This document shows positions 40,162 to 50,103 of a stretch of 64,000 nucleotides of DNA, one piece after another. The stretch's first letter is position 1, and every line of letters starts with the position of its first letter. The notes below the pieces were generated by a model. That model did not search any database, had not been told where the DNA came from, and saw only the letters and a list, made by a program, of their open reading frames with translations. The position numbers and the translations under genes are program-made. The stretch is from positions 124,001 to 188,000 of the forward strand of contig NZ_JAVDDT010000007.1 in NCBI RefSeq assembly GCF_030848495.1, given 5' to 3'. This stretch comes from Natronospira bacteriovora. Its GTDB lineage: Bacteria > Pseudomonadota > Gammaproteobacteria > Natronospirales > Natronospiraceae.

Positions 40162-40337
40162 AAGTGAACAGTGAACAGTTCCCAGTGAACAGCAGGCCGT
40201 GCCAACCGAGCGGCCTTCTGCTTTTCTGATTGATTCAGTGACTCACTGAGCGCTGGGTTGTCCGGGTTTATCCGGAGCGGCACGGGATCATTGCCTGCAC
40301 GGCCGGCTGTTCACTGGGAACTGTTCACTGTTCACTT
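40162..40337. repeat. heptad-armed inverted element, copy 2
   Basis: Both arms read QQPQ (Q = AGTGAAC, P = AGTTCCC) plus AGC[A/C]GGCCGTGC, an almost perfect inverted repeat of about 40 bp. It lies 55 bases upstream of ispG, and its right arm contains the stop codon of the MFS gene. Confidence 0.92.
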
Positions 40338-41546
40338 CACCAAACCCGACCGCCACCGCCGGTCGAGGGCCAACAAGGGCAAAAGAACGGCAAAAACCAT
40401 CAACCCCAACCCGGGCAGCGCCCAGCCCAGCAGGCCGGTGCGGATGGCGGCGTCGATCATCAGGGCGCCGGCGATGGGGCCGAACAGGGAGGCCCAGCCG
40501 TAGGCGGCGGAGAAGGCGGCGTTGGCCTTGGGCAGGGCCTCGGAGCGAACCCGGTCGCCGATCAGCTTGAGGCAGACGGGATAGGTGCCGCCGCCGGCCA
40601 GGCCCACCACGGCGAAGCCGGCCACGGTGGCCCCGTAGCCCAGGCCCTGCCAGGCGATCCAGCCGGTGGCCGCGGAGCCGGCCAGGCCAATCAGGCCGAG
40701 GCCGGCCAGCACCCGCAGGGCGCCGATACGGTCGGCCAGGATGCCGCAAAGGGGCTGGGCCAGCACCGAGGCGATGAGCATGATGCCGACGATGTTCAGC
40801 GTCTGGCCGCGGTCGAAGCCCAGGCGATGGCCTTCCACCGGGTAGATCCCGGTCATGCCGTTGTCCAGCACGCCGAAGATCACCGCGCCGAACAGGCCCA
40901 GGGCCACCAGGCGCCAGCGCAGGTGACGCCCGCGCCGGCGGCTGGAATCGCTGGCAGGCTCGGGGCGGGGCAGGCCTTTCAGGCCCCAGCGGCAGACCGG
41001 GGCGACGATCACCGCCAGCAGGCCGACCAGGGCGAAGCACCACAGGCCAAACCAGGCGTAGGCCGGGGCCGAGAGCAGCACGCCGCCGCCATAGCCCAGC
41101 CCCAGCACGGTGCCGTAGGCAGCCATGGCCCGCCCCCGTTGCCAGGGCTGGACCCCGCGCAGCAGGGCGGTTTCGGCGGCGATGAAGGTAAAGGCCGCCG
41201 CCAGGCCGAGCAGGAAACGCACCGGGAACAGCAGGTGCTCATGCCAGAACAGGGCCAGGCCCAGCGCGGAAAAGCACAGGCCCTGCAGCAGAATCCCGGC
41301 CAGGGTGATCCAGCGCGGGCCCAGGCGGGCCACCAGAGTGCCGGCAAAGGGGCTGAGCAGGGCGATTGCCAGTGACAGGGTAGCCGATACCGCCCCGGTG
41401 TAATACTCGGAGAAACCCCGCTCCTCCAGAATCGAGGCCACCAGCGGTGCGCTGGCCCCGAAACTGACACCCACCAGGCCCATGGCGATGATCAGGGCCA
41501 GGACGGCGCGGGTGTTGAGGGCTTGGGTATCGTCGCGGGGTTGCAT
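40332..41546 (-). CDS. major facilitator superfamily transporter
   Basis: A 404-residue protein with twelve predicted membrane helices and a basic central loop near residues 190-205. GPRW near the second helix end and RGRAMAAYG are MFS loop motifs. The substrate is unknown; the profile recalls sugar or drug efflux members. The start MQPRDDTQ lies only four bases from the heptad element, which therefore forms its whole 5' leader, and its stop lies inside another copy. No obvious ribosome site other than CTGGACC is present. Confidence 0.85.
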   Translation of the reverse strand: MQPRDDTQALNTRAVLALIIAMGLVGVSFGASAPLVASILEERGFSEYYTGAVSATLSLAIALLSPFAGTLVARLGPRWITLAGILLQGLCFSALGLALFWHEHLLFPVRFLLGLAAAFTFIAAETALLRGVQPWQRGRAMAAYGTVLGLGYGGGVLLSAPAYAWFGLWCFALVGLLAVIVAPVCRWGLKGLPRPEPASDSSRRRGRHLRWRLVALGLFGAVIFGVLDNGMTGIYPVEGHRLGFDRGQTLNIVGIMLIASVLAQPLCGILADRIGALRVLAGLGLIGLAGSAATGWIAWQGLGYGATVAGFAVVGLAGGGTYPVCLKLIGDRVRSEALPKANAAFSAAYGWASLFGPIAGALMIDAAIRTGLLGWALPGLGLMVFAVLLPLLALDRRWRSGLVK

Positions 41547-41550
41547 GGTC

Positions 41551-41725
41551 CAGTGAACAGTTCCCAGTTCCCAGTGAACAGCAGGGCCGCGGTTACTGCT
41601 GGGCCCTGCCACGTTGTTGATGCAATGCCGGCTGCCTGCCAGATAAGTAGTAGTGACTGTCAGGAAACAGCGGGCCGATCAGCTGGCACGGCCCGCTGTT
41701 CACTGGGAACTGTTCACTGGGAACT
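41551..41725. repeat. heptad-armed inverted element, copy 3
   Basis: The left arm reads QPPQ and the right arm (inward) PQPQ, then AGC[A]GGGCC. The core shares CTGTCAG-AAACAG with copy 1. The right arm holds the last three sense codons and stop of the DUF885 gene; the left arm abuts the MFS start. Confidence 0.92.
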
Positions 41726-43501
41726 TTTTTCCTTGATCCATTCATCCACCACCTGCTCCAGCACATCCAGGGGGATGGCGCCGTTGAGCAGCACGGTGTC
41801 GTGGAAATAGCGGATGTCGAAATCCTCGCCCAGGGCTTCCTCGGCGCGTTCGCGCAGTTCGCGGATCTTGAGCTCGCCGATCTTGTAGGCCAGAGCCTGG
41901 CCCGGCCAGGCGATGTAGCGGTCGATCTCGTTGATGATGTCGTGCTCGGCCCGGGCGGCGTTGCTCATGAAGAAGTCGATGGCTTCATCACGGGTCCAGT
42001 CCATGACGTGCAGGCCGGTGTCCACCACCAGACGCACGGCCCGCCACATTTCATAGGTCAGCTGGCCGAATTCGTCATAGAGGGTTTCGTACACGCCCAT
42101 CTCGTGGGCCAGCCACTCGGTGTACAGGGCCCAGCCTTCGACGAAGGCGGTCGCGCCGCCGTAGCGACGGAAGTTGGGCAGACCCTCGATTTCCTGGGCC
42201 AGGGCAATCTGGAAGTGATGGCCCGGCACCGCCTCATGCACGCTCAGGGCCGGGATTTCCCAGATCGGCCGGGTGTCCGGCCGGTAGAGATTGACGTAGT
42301 AGAAGCCGGCCCGGGTGCCGTCCGCCGCCGGGCGCGAGTAGTAAGCGGTGGTGGTGTCCGGGGCAATGGCATCCGGAATGGGCGTCACGCCGTAGGGCAT
42401 GCGCGGCATGGTGTTGAAGAAGGGCGGCAGCAGCCCGTCAATGCGCTTGGATTCCGCCCGGTAGTGCTGGAGCAGATCATCGGGGTCTTCGTAATAGAAC
42501 TTCTCGTCCGTGCGCAGATAGTGCAGGAAGTCATCGAAGTCGCCATCGAAATCCAGTTTCTCGATGATCGTATACATCTCGCCGCGAATGCGCTCGACCT
42601 CACTCAGGCCGATCTCGTGGATTTCCTCCGGGCTGAGATCGGTGGTGGTGAAGTGGCGGGCGCGCCAGCTGTAATAGCGCTCGCCATCCGGGAAGTGGCG
42701 GGCACCCAGGGTTTCCCGCGCACCGGGCAGGTACTCCTCGGTGAAGAAGGTGTAGAAACGCTCATAGGCCGGCAGCACCACTTCGTTGATGGCCTCGCGG
42801 GCAGCGGCGCGCAGGCGTTCCTGCTCGTCCTCGCTGATGCGGCCGGGCATGTCACGGAAGGGGGCGTAGAAGCCGCTGTCCTCCGGATCGTCCACCCGCT
42901 GGGCGTCGATCTGCGGCGGGATGCGCTGGGCAATTACGTGCGGCAGGGTCCAGCCGGTCTCGATGCCGCGCCTGAGGAGCGCGATGGTCTGATCCATGTA
43001 GCCATCGAAGGTCTCCAGACGGGTGATCCAGTCCTCGAAGTCCGACACCCGCTCCTGGGGAATGCGGCTGGCGGTGTCGTCGGCGTTCTGGATGCCGCCC
43101 CGCTGGTTCAGGGTGATCAGGTGGCTGTCGAAATCATGTCCTTCGATGCGGGTCTCGTAGTCGGTGCGGAAGAGGTCGTAGTTGAGCTGTTCTTCGGCCG
43201 GCAGCAGGGAGCGGTCGATGGCATCAAGCCGCTCGATCACTTCCCGTTCCGCGGCCTGCCGGGCCGCACGGGCCTCCTCGCTGAGATCCGGCCACTGGTC
43301 ATTCCAGCGCCGATCCCCCTGGGCGGAGGCGTAGGTCGGGCTCTCACGCAGGGCGCGCTCCCACTCATCGTCGAACAGCTGGTGCAGGGCGGCGACCGCG
43401 TCGGCGGCCTGGCGCTCGTGCTCGCTGACACCGTCATTCTCGGCGCAGGCGGCCAGCAGGCCCAGCAGTAGCAGCGTGGTCAGGCTTCGCATCATCTTCA
43501 T
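41714..43501 (-). CDS. DUF885 family lipoprotein, probable metallopeptidase
   Basis: A 595-residue protein with a lipoprotein signal (LAAC, acylated Cys19), so it is anchored in the outer or inner membrane facing the periplasm. The HEAVPGHH motif at 422-429 and the distant EGWALY segment are the zinc-peptidase-like hallmarks of DUF885. The family is thought to be peptidases, some with X-Pro activity, but few are tested. GAGGAG precedes the ATG. Its last codons come from the heptad repeat. Confidence 0.9.
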   Translation of the reverse strand: MKMMRSLTTLLLLGLLAACAENDGVSEHERQAADAVAALHQLFDDEWERALRESPTYASAQGDRRWNDQWPDLSEEARAARQAAEREVIERLDAIDRSLLPAEEQLNYDLFRTDYETRIEGHDFDSHLITLNQRGGIQNADDTASRIPQERVSDFEDWITRLETFDGYMDQTIALLRRGIETGWTLPHVIAQRIPPQIDAQRVDDPEDSGFYAPFRDMPGRISEDEQERLRAAAREAINEVVLPAYERFYTFFTEEYLPGARETLGARHFPDGERYYSWRARHFTTTDLSPEEIHEIGLSEVERIRGEMYTIIEKLDFDGDFDDFLHYLRTDEKFYYEDPDDLLQHYRAESKRIDGLLPPFFNTMPRMPYGVTPIPDAIAPDTTTAYYSRPAADGTRAGFYYVNLYRPDTRPIWEIPALSVHEAVPGHHFQIALAQEIEGLPNFRRYGGATAFVEGWALYTEWLAHEMGVYETLYDEFGQLTYEMWRAVRLVVDTGLHVMDWTRDEAIDFFMSNAARAEHDIINEIDRYIAWPGQALAYKIGELKIRELRERAEEALGEDFDIRYFHDTVLLNGAIPLDVLEQVVDEWIKEKSSQ

Positions 43502-43595
43502 CGATTGCAGACTCCTCAGGGTTCTCGTCGGTGCCCACCGGCGTGCTGGCGGGCGGCTCGCTACACTCCCCCGGATTGGGCACGATTCCCCTCGC

Positions 43596-43675
43596 GGCGC
43601 CAATCCCGACAGCGCCTGAGCTTAGCACGAGCGAGCATGTTGGGATTGGTGCCAACAGGCGCCTTCCGGTATGAT
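43596..43675 (+). promoter_or_regulatory. inverted repeat and -10 element upstream of gcvT
   Basis: GGCGCCAATCCC (43596-43607) and GGGATTGGTGCC (43642-43653) form a near-perfect inverted pair with a 34-base loop. A TATGAT -10 is at 43670-43675, with TTGGTG eighteen bases upstream overlapping the right arm. It could be an operator for the glycine cleavage genes. I see no glycine riboswitch motif between 43502 and 43782. Confidence 0.4.
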
Positions 43676-43782
43676 TGCGCACCTTGGCCCGGCCACTCAC
43701 GGCCCCTGTTTCCGTCCGGTGCAGGACCGCCCCGGAACGCTTTCCGAGACCCGATTCAATTACGAACACACGAAGGATCTCC

Positions 43783-44874
43783 ATGGGCAAGAAAACCCCA
43801 CTTCATCAACAGCATGTCGACCTCGGCGCCCGCATGGTGGATTTCGGCGGCTGGGACATGCCGGTGAACTACGGCTCCCAGATCGAGGAGCACCACAGCG
43901 TTCGCAAGGAGGCTGGTGTGTTTGATGTTTCCCACATGACGGTGGTGGACATCGAAGGCGAGAGCGCCCGCGAGTTCCTGCGTACCCTGCTGGCCAACGA
44001 CATCGCCAAGCTCAAGGCTCCCGGTCGGGCCCTGTACGGCTGCATGCTCAATGAGCAGGGTGGCATCATCGATGATCTGATCACCTACTGGCGGGAAGAG
44101 AATCGTTATCGCCTGGTGGTCAATGCCGCCACCTGCGAGCGCGACCTGGAATGGATCACCGAGCAGGTGAAGGGCACCGAAGGCGTCACCGTGAGCGAGC
44201 GCGAGGAGCTTGCCATGCTGGCCATTCAGGGGCCGGCCGCCCGCGAGCGCGCCGCGGCGCTGCTGCCGGCCGAGCACCGGGACGCGGCCCTGGCCCTGAA
44301 ACCCTTTGCCTGCGGTGATTTCGGCGATATCTTCGTGGCCAGAACCGGCTACACGGGCGAGGACGGTTTCGAGGTGGTGCTGCCGGCCGAGCGCGCTGCT
44401 GACTGGTGGCAGGGCCTGATGGATGCCGGTGTCGGCCCCATTGGCCTTGGTGCCCGCGATACCCTGCGCCTGGAGGCCGGGCTGAACCTTTACGGCAATG
44501 ACATGGATGAACACATCACGCCGCTGGAAGCCGGCCTGGCCTGGACGGTGGCCTGGGAGCCGGAGGATCGGGATTTCATCGGCCGCAAGGCGCTGGTGGC
44601 GCAGAAGGAAGCCGGCCCCCGTTACAAGTTCGTGGGCTTGATCCTGGAAGGTCGTGGCGTGTTGCGCGCCCATCAGCCCGTGCACAGCGAGGCGGGTGAA
44701 GGTGAGACCACCAGCGGCAGTTTCTCGCCCACGCTGGAGCGTTCCATCGGTCTGGCCCGCGTACCCGTGGATTGTGGCGAGCAGGTGGAAGTGGAGATTC
44801 GAAACCGCAAGGTGCCGGCCCGCGTCGTGCGGCCGCCCTTTGTCCGACAGGGCGAGATCAAGGTCGCCCTCTGA
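43783..44874 (+). CDS. gcvT: glycine cleavage system T protein (aminomethyltransferase)
   Basis: A 363-residue tetrahydrofolate-dependent aminomethyltransferase starting [24 protein letters not shown]. It receives the aminomethyl group from lipoyl GcvH and releases ammonia and methylene-tetrahydrofolate. AAGGA precedes the ATG. First gene of gcvT-gcvH-gcvPA-tpx-gcvPB. Confidence 0.97.
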   Translation: MGKKTPLHQQHVDLGARMVDFGGWDMPVNYGSQIEEHHSVRKEAGVFDVSHMTVVDIEGESAREFLRTLLANDIAKLKAPGRALYGCMLNEQGGIIDDLITYWREENRYRLVVNAATCERDLEWITEQVKGTEGVTVSEREELAMLAIQGPAARERAAALLPAEHRDAALALKPFACGDFGDIFVARTGYTGEDGFEVVLPAERAADWWQGLMDAGVGPIGLGARDTLRLEAGLNLYGNDMDEHITPLEAGLAWTVAWEPEDRDFIGRKALVAQKEAGPRYKFVGLILEGRGVLRAHQPVHSEAGEGETTSGSFSPTLERSIGLARVPVDCGEQVEVEIRNRKVPARVVRPPFVRQGEIKVAL

Positions 44875-44929
44875 CACGACGGCTCCGGTCGTCACTCTTG
44901 CATCCTTATCGAAAAAGGGAGACAGGCAA

Positions 44930-45319
44930 ATGAGCAATGTGCCCGCGGAACTCAAGTACACCAAAAGCCACGAATGGGTACGGCTGGAAGATGATGGCAG
45001 CGTGACCGTCGGTATTACTGATCACGCCCAGGCCGCCCTGGGGGATCTGGTCTACGTGGAAGCCCCGGAAGTCGGTCAGAGCTTCGGCGCCGGCGATGCC
45101 TGCGCGGTGGTGGAATCGGTCAAGGCCGCCTCTGACATCTACAGCCCGGTGGCCGGTGAAATCATCGAGGCCCATGATGTGCTGGCCGATGAACCCGAGC
45201 ACGTGAACGAAGACCCCTATGGCGAAGGCTGGCTCTTCAAGCTGCAGCCGGAAAACGCCGATGACCTGGGCGATCTCCTGGACGCCGCCGGCTACCAGAA
45301 GGTCATCGACGAAGAGTAA
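44930..45319 (+). CDS. gcvH: glycine cleavage system H protein
   Basis: A 129-residue lipoyl carrier with the lipoylated Lys65 in [13 protein letters not shown]. It shuttles the aminomethyl group between the P, T and L proteins. The start [16 protein letters not shown] follows an AGGGAGACAGG ribosome site, 55 bases after gcvT. The frame is open further upstream within gcvT only in another phase and is not used. Confidence 0.97.
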   Translation: MSNVPAELKYTKSHEWVRLEDDGSVTVGITDHAQAALGDLVYVEAPEVGQSFGAGDACAVVESVKAASDIYSPVAGEIIEAHDVLADEPEHVNEDPYGEGWLFKLQPENADDLGDLLDAAGYQKVIDEE

Positions 45320-45320
45320 A

Positions 45321-45482
45321 GGAACCGCTGATGGGCACTCTGGCGTATTCAGTTGGCATTCAGCAACGCTGCTTCTGCGTTGCGGCCCTTGCCCGTAGCG
45401 CTGCTACTGTGCTGCGGACCGCGCCTTGAATCAGCGCCGCTGAATGCCAACTGAAAGCCCCAGCGCACCCATCAGCGGTTCC
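45321..45482. repeat. long inverted repeat between gcvH and gcvPA
   Basis: Arms of 44 bases (45321-45364 and 45439-45482) pair with only a few mismatches and begin GGAACCGCTGATGGG. The loop of 74 bases contains further palindromic words around CTTGCCCGTAGCGCTGCTA. It starts one base after the gcvH stop. It looks like a repeat-family element, though no second copy is in this window. The rest of 45320-45569 holds no gene. Confidence 0.8.
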
Positions 45483-45569
45483 AGCAATGGAAGCCCACCA
45501 GCGGGTTACTACTGTGGTTTCTGAGTGGGTTCGGTTTTTTTTCTTTCATTTGAGAACTGGATAACGGCG

Positions 45570-46943
45570 ATGCCTTTCATTCCCCATACCGAGAACGAGG
45601 TCAAGGAAATGCTCGACGCCATTGGCGTTGACAGCATTGAGACCCTGTTCGATGAAATCCCCGCCAACCTGCGCATTCACGATCTACCGGGTGTGCCGGA
45701 CTCGCTGAGCGAGATGGCCATCAGCCGCCTCATGCATGAGCGGGCCGGGCGTGACGGGCAGCCTGCCTGCTACATCGGTGCCGGTGCCTACGAGCACCAC
45801 ATTCCGGCGGCGGTATGGGAAATCACCACCCGTGGCGAGTATTACACCGCCTATACGCCCTACCAGGCCGAGGCCAGCCAGGGCACCCTGCAACTGATCT
45901 ACGAATATCAGTCCATGATGACCCAGCTGACCGGCATGGAGGTCTCCAATGCCTCCCTGTACGACGGGGCCTCGGGTCTCGCGGAAGCCTGCCTGATGGC
46001 CGTGCGGGCCAATCGCAAGTCCAAGTCCCGCCGCATTCTCATGCCCACGGCCGTGCATCCGCTCTACCGGGAAGTGACCCATGCCATCGCCGGCAGCCAG
46101 AAGCTCGATTTCCAGGATGTGCCTTACTGCGCCGAATCCGGCACCACCCTGCTGGATGGCTACAAGCGCTTCGAGGGCGAGGACATCACCGCCGTGGTCA
46201 TTCCCCAGCCCAACTTCTTCGGCAAGCTGGAAGAAGTGAACGCCATCACCGACTGGGCCCATGCCCAGGGCGCGCTGGTCATCGGTGTGGTCAACCCCAC
46301 CAGCCTGGCCATCATCGAGCCCCCGGGCAACTGGGGTGAGCAGGGTGCCGACATCGTGGTGGGTGAGGGTCAGCCCCTGGGTGTGCCCCTGTCCTCCGGC
46401 GGTCCTTATTTTGGCCTGCTCTGCTGCAAGCAGAAGCATGTGCGCCAGATGCCGGGTCGCATCGTGGGTCGTACCGTGGATGAAGAGGGCAAGGAAGGTT
46501 TTGCCCTCACCCTGCAGCCCCGTGAGCAGCATATTCGCCGTTCCAAGGCCACCTCCAACATCTGCACCAACCAGGGCCTGATGGTGACGGCGGCTACCAT
46601 CTACATGGCGCTGCTGGGGGCCGAAGGCCTGGCCCGCGTGGCGGCCACCAGTCACCAGCGCACCCGCCAGCTGGTGGAGGCCCTGTGCGAGCTGGACGGC
46701 ATCGAGCCGGTCTTCGACGGCCCCTTCTTCCATGAAGCCGCCATCCGCCTGGATCGGCCGGCCGAGAAGGTACTGGCCGCCCTGGCCGAGCGTGACATTC
46801 TCGGTGGTCTGTCGCTGAAGGACTGGTACCCGGAACTGGGCGAGACGGTGCTGCTGTGCGCCACCGAAACCAAGACCGAGGACGACATCCGCGCCTACCG
46901 CGATGCCATGAGTGAAGTGCTGGCATCGGTGAAGGCCGCCTGA
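45570..46943 (+). CDS. gcvPA: glycine dehydrogenase, N-terminal subunit (GcvPA)
   Basis: A 457-residue protein matching the N-terminal half of the PLP-dependent P protein. The start [20 protein letters not shown] is characteristic of the split form. With GcvPB it decarboxylates glycine and loads the aminomethyl group on GcvH. gcvPB follows after tpx. Confidence 0.97.
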   Translation: MPFIPHTENEVKEMLDAIGVDSIETLFDEIPANLRIHDLPGVPDSLSEMAISRLMHERAGRDGQPACYIGAGAYEHHIPAAVWEITTRGEYYTAYTPYQAEASQGTLQLIYEYQSMMTQLTGMEVSNASLYDGASGLAEACLMAVRANRKSKSRRILMPTAVHPLYREVTHAIAGSQKLDFQDVPYCAESGTTLLDGYKRFEGEDITAVVIPQPNFFGKLEEVNAITDWAHAQGALVIGVVNPTSLAIIEPPGNWGEQGADIVVGEGQPLGVPLSSGGPYFGLLCCKQKHVRQMPGRIVGRTVDEEGKEGFALTLQPREQHIRRSKATSNICTNQGLMVTAATIYMALLGAEGLARVAATSHQRTRQLVEALCELDGIEPVFDGPFFHEAAIRLDRPAEKVLAALAERDILGGLSLKDWYPELGETVLLCATETKTEDDIRAYRDAMSEVLASVKAA

Positions 46944-46981
46944 TTTCTCCGCAAGCGAAACAAGACCAAGGAGGCAGTGGC

Positions 46982-47482
46982 ATGGCGACGATTACTCTGC
47001 AGGGCAAGGAAATTCATACCATCGGTGATGTACCGGCGGTAGGGAGTGCGGCACCCGATTTCAGGCTGGTCGCCGGTGATTTTTCCGATCGTAGCCTGAA
47101 GGATTTTGCCGGCAAGAAGAAGGTGCTGAACATCTTCATCAGTCTCGCCACGGGTATCTGCGCGGAATCAACACGCAAATTCAACCAGTTTGCCTCCGAG
47201 CATCCGGATACGGTCATGTTGATGATCTCCGGTGATTTGCCCTTTGCCTCCGGTCAGTTCTGCAAGGACGAGGGCCTGGATAATGTCATTACCCTGTCGA
47301 TGATGCGCAACAAGGATTTCGGTCGGGATTATGGTGTGCTGATGACGGATGGCCCCAGTGAAGGCCTGACAGCTCGTGCTGTCGTGGTTCTGGATGAAAA
47401 CGACAAGGTTCTGCATGCCGAACTGGTGCCGGAAATCGCCCAGGAACCGGATTACGAAGCGGCCCTGAAAGCATTGGGCTGA
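46982..47482 (+). CDS. tpx: thiol peroxidase Tpx, variant active site
   Basis: A 166-residue atypical 2-Cys peroxiredoxin. Peroxidatic Cys60 lies in TGIC (Thr57 retained), resolving Cys94 in ASGQFCKDEG, and the RAVVVLDEN strand carries the active-site Arg near 132. The usual PSIDT or PSLDT before the motif reads ISLAT here, losing the Pro and Asp. It reduces peroxides with thioredoxin. Its place between gcvPA and gcvPB is unusual. Confidence 0.93.
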   Translation: MATITLQGKEIHTIGDVPAVGSAAPDFRLVAGDFSDRSLKDFAGKKKVLNIFISLATGICAESTRKFNQFASEHPDTVMLMISGDLPFASGQFCKDEGLDNVITLSMMRNKDFGRDYGVLMTDGPSEGLTARAVVVLDENDKVLHAELVPEIAQEPDYEAALKALG

Positions 47483-47551
47483 GCACTGTCTTGAAACATC
47501 ATGGCCAGTGCCCGGCATTGGCCTGTCAATGAGAACTGGAAGCAGACGACT

Positions 47552-49009
47552 ATGCTGATTTTCGAACATGCCCGTCAGGGGCGCCGCGCCTACGCCCAGG
47601 CCCCCGCCGAGAAGCCGGCCATTGATGACATTCCGGAACAGTTCCGCCGCAAGGAGGCCCCGGAGCTGCCGGCGGTGTCCGAGCTGCAGGTGGTGCGTCA
47701 CTACACCCGTCTGTCCCAGAAGAACTTCTCCATTGACACAAACTTCTATCCCCTGGGTTCCTGCACCATGAAGTACAACCCGAGGGCCTGTAACACCCTG
47801 GCCATGCTGCCGGGCTTCCTGGCTCGTCATCCCCTGGGGCCGGAAGGTCACGGCCAGGGTTTCCTGGAATGCATGCATGATCTTCAAGGTATTCTGCAGG
47901 AAGTCACGGGCATGGCCGGTGTCTCGCTGACGCCCATGGCGGGTGCCCAGGGCGAGTTCGCCGGGGTGGCCATGATCAAGGCCTATCATGAGTCTCGTGG
48001 TGATCATGAGCGTGACGAAATCATCGTCCCCGATGCTGCCCATGGCACCAATCCGGCCACGGCGGTGATGTGTGGCTGCAAGGTGCGGGAGATCCCCACC
48101 GGAAAGGACGGCGACGTGGACCTGGATGCCCTGCGTGAAGTGGTGGGGCCGAAGACCGCCGGCATCATGCTCACCAACCCCAGCACCGTGGGTGTTTTCG
48201 ATCGCAAGATCGAGGAAATGTCGAAGATCGTCCACGAGGCCGGTGGCCTGCTTTACTACGATGGCGCCAACCTCAATGCCATTCTCGGCAAGGTGCGCCC
48301 GGGCGACATGGGCTTCGATGTCATCCACATGAATCTGCACAAGACCTTCTCGACCCCCCATGGTGGTGGTGGCCCGGGCAGCGGCGCCATTGGTGTCTCC
48401 AAGCGCCTGAAACCCTTCATGCCCGGTCCCATCGTCATGAAGGACGGTGAAGCTTTCCGCTGGAGCAACAAGGACGAGCTGCCCAACAGCATTGGTCGTC
48501 TGTCCGCTTTCATGGGCAATGCCGGTGTGCTGCTGCGGGCCTACATCTATGCTCGCCTGCTGGGCCGCTCCGGCATGCAGCGGGTGGGTGAGTACGCCAC
48601 CCTGAACGCCAATTACCTGATGGTGAAGCTGCGTGAAGCCGGTTTCGATCTGGCTTATCCGGAACGCCGCGCCAGTCACGAGTTCATCGTGACCCTCAAG
48701 CGCCAGGCCAAGGAAACGGGCGTGATCGCCACCGACTATGCCAAGCGCCTGCTGGACTTCGGTTTCCATGCGCCGACCATGTACTTCCCCCTGCTGGTGC
48801 CCGAGTGTCTGCTCATCGAGCCCACTGAAAGTGAAGCCAAGGAAGAGCTGGACGGCTTCGTGGCGGCCATGACCGCCATCAAGCGTGAGGCCGAGACCGA
48901 GCCCCAGACCGTGAAGGGTGCCCCCTACACCTTGCCGGTGAAGCGTCTGGATGACGTCAAGGCGGCCAAGGAACTGGATCTGGCATGGCGGAAGGCCAAC
49001 GCGGCCTGA
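47552..49009 (+). CDS. gcvPB: glycine dehydrogenase, C-terminal subunit (GcvPB)
   Basis: A 485-residue PLP enzyme subunit with the cofactor Lys264 in [16 protein letters not shown]. Together with GcvPA forms the P protein of glycine cleavage. The start [16 protein letters not shown] is standard for the family. It lies 69 bases after tpx. Confidence 0.97.
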   Translation: MLIFEHARQGRRAYAQAPAEKPAIDDIPEQFRRKEAPELPAVSELQVVRHYTRLSQKNFSIDTNFYPLGSCTMKYNPRACNTLAMLPGFLARHPLGPEGHGQGFLECMHDLQGILQEVTGMAGVSLTPMAGAQGEFAGVAMIKAYHESRGDHERDEIIVPDAAHGTNPATAVMCGCKVREIPTGKDGDVDLDALREVVGPKTAGIMLTNPSTVGVFDRKIEEMSKIVHEAGGLLYYDGANLNAILGKVRPGDMGFDVIHMNLHKTFSTPHGGGGPGSGAIGVSKRLKPFMPGPIVMKDGEAFRWSNKDELPNSIGRLSAFMGNAGVLLRAYIYARLLGRSGMQRVGEYATLNANYLMVKLREAGFDLAYPERRASHEFIVTLKRQAKETGVIATDYAKRLLDFGFHAPTMYFPLLVPECLLIEPTESEAKEELDGFVAAMTAIKREAETEPQTVKGAPYTLPVKRLDDVKAAKELDLAWRKANAA

Positions 49010-49138
49010 ACACGGCCCCATCTGAAACATCATTCGCGCCGGGGCGCGGGGTTGCCGGGAATGAGTGCATGACCCGGTGATCTCGCGCCCCGCTTGTTTG
49101 CAACAGCCCATTTCGAAAATTAAATCGGGAGATATGCA

Positions 49139-50077
49139 ATGACGGCTCTGGTCTGTGGTTCCTACGCCTACGACACCATCATGGTCTTCGACGGTCGCTT
49201 CAAGGATCAGATCATGCCCGACCGGGTTCACATGTTGAACGTGGCTTTCCTCGTGCCGCGCCTGCGCCGGGAGTTCGGTGGCACGGCCGGCAACATTGCC
49301 TACAACCTGAAGCTGTTGGGGGGGGATGGTATTCCAATGGCTACCGTGGGTGAGACGGATTTTCTCCCCTATGAAGGCTGGCTGGAAGAGCAGGGCATTG
49401 ACGATCGATATGTGCGTCGCGTGCCCGGTGAGTATACCGCTCAGGCCTACATTACCACTGACATGGATGACAACCAGATCACCGCCTTTCACCCCGGTGC
49501 CATGAACCAATCCCACAGCCAGGCGGTGCCTGCCGATGCCGGCATTACTCTGGGCGTGATTGCCCCGGATGGTCGCGACGGCATGCTACAGCACGCCGAG
49601 CAGTTTGCCGAAGCCGGCATTCCCTTTCTCTTTGACCCCGGCCAGGGCCTGCCCATGTTCAATGGCGAGGAACTGCTGGCTTTCGTCGACAAGGCCAAAT
49701 GGGTGGCAGTGAACGATTACGAGGCCGGAATGCTCGAAGATCGTACGGGCCTTGATCGTGACGCCCTGGCCGAGCGGGTGGAGGCGCTGATCATTACCCG
49801 TGGTGCCGAGGGGTCCCTGATCCTGGCCAATGGCGAAACCCACGAAGTGGAGGCCGTGAAACCCGAGGCGGTCAACGACCCCACCGGCTGTGGCGATGCC
49901 TATCGCGCCGGGCTGCTGTTTGGCCTGATGAACGAGTTTGACTGGCTGACCACCGGACGCGTGGCCTCCTTGATGGGCTCGATAAAGGTGGCGGAACATG
50001 GAACGCAGAATCATCGCTTCGACCGGGATGAATTCCGTGCCCGCTTCCGCAAGGCATTTGGCTACGACTTTGGATGA
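49139..50077 (+). CDS. PfkB-family carbohydrate/nucleoside kinase
   Basis: A 312-residue ribokinase-fold kinase. The N-terminal GGTAGNIAYNLKLLG motif and the C-terminal DPTGCGDAYRAGL with catalytic Asp253 define PfkB. Sequence recalls adenosine-kinase-like members, but the phosphoryl acceptor is not known. It starts 129 bases after gcvPB and is followed 26 bases later by the HtrA-like gene, which may share its transcript. Confidence 0.9.
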   Translation: MTALVCGSYAYDTIMVFDGRFKDQIMPDRVHMLNVAFLVPRLRREFGGTAGNIAYNLKLLGGDGIPMATVGETDFLPYEGWLEEQGIDDRYVRRVPGEYTAQAYITTDMDDNQITAFHPGAMNQSHSQAVPADAGITLGVIAPDGRDGMLQHAEQFAEAGIPFLFDPGQGLPMFNGEELLAFVDKAKWVAVNDYEAGMLEDRTGLDRDALAERVEALIITRGAEGSLILANGETHEVEAVKPEAVNDPTGCGDAYRAGLLFGLMNEFDWLTTGRVASLMGSIKVAEHGTQNHRFDRDEFRARFRKAFGYDFG

Positions 50078-50103
50078 ACCGCTTGAGACCGGACAGGTGA
50101 TGC

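Noticed and set aside
40107-40283. N-terminal extension of IspG containing VHWELFTVH
   Set aside because: It is a reading of the heptad element; AGGAG and family alignment favour the ATG at 40106.
43502-43782. Glycine riboswitch upstream of gcvT
   Set aside because: I could not find the conserved glycine aptamer core; only a plain inverted repeat is present.
47168-49516. A 782-codon open frame antisense to tpx and gcvPB
   Set aside because: It spans two genuine genes and their spacers; no domain is visible.
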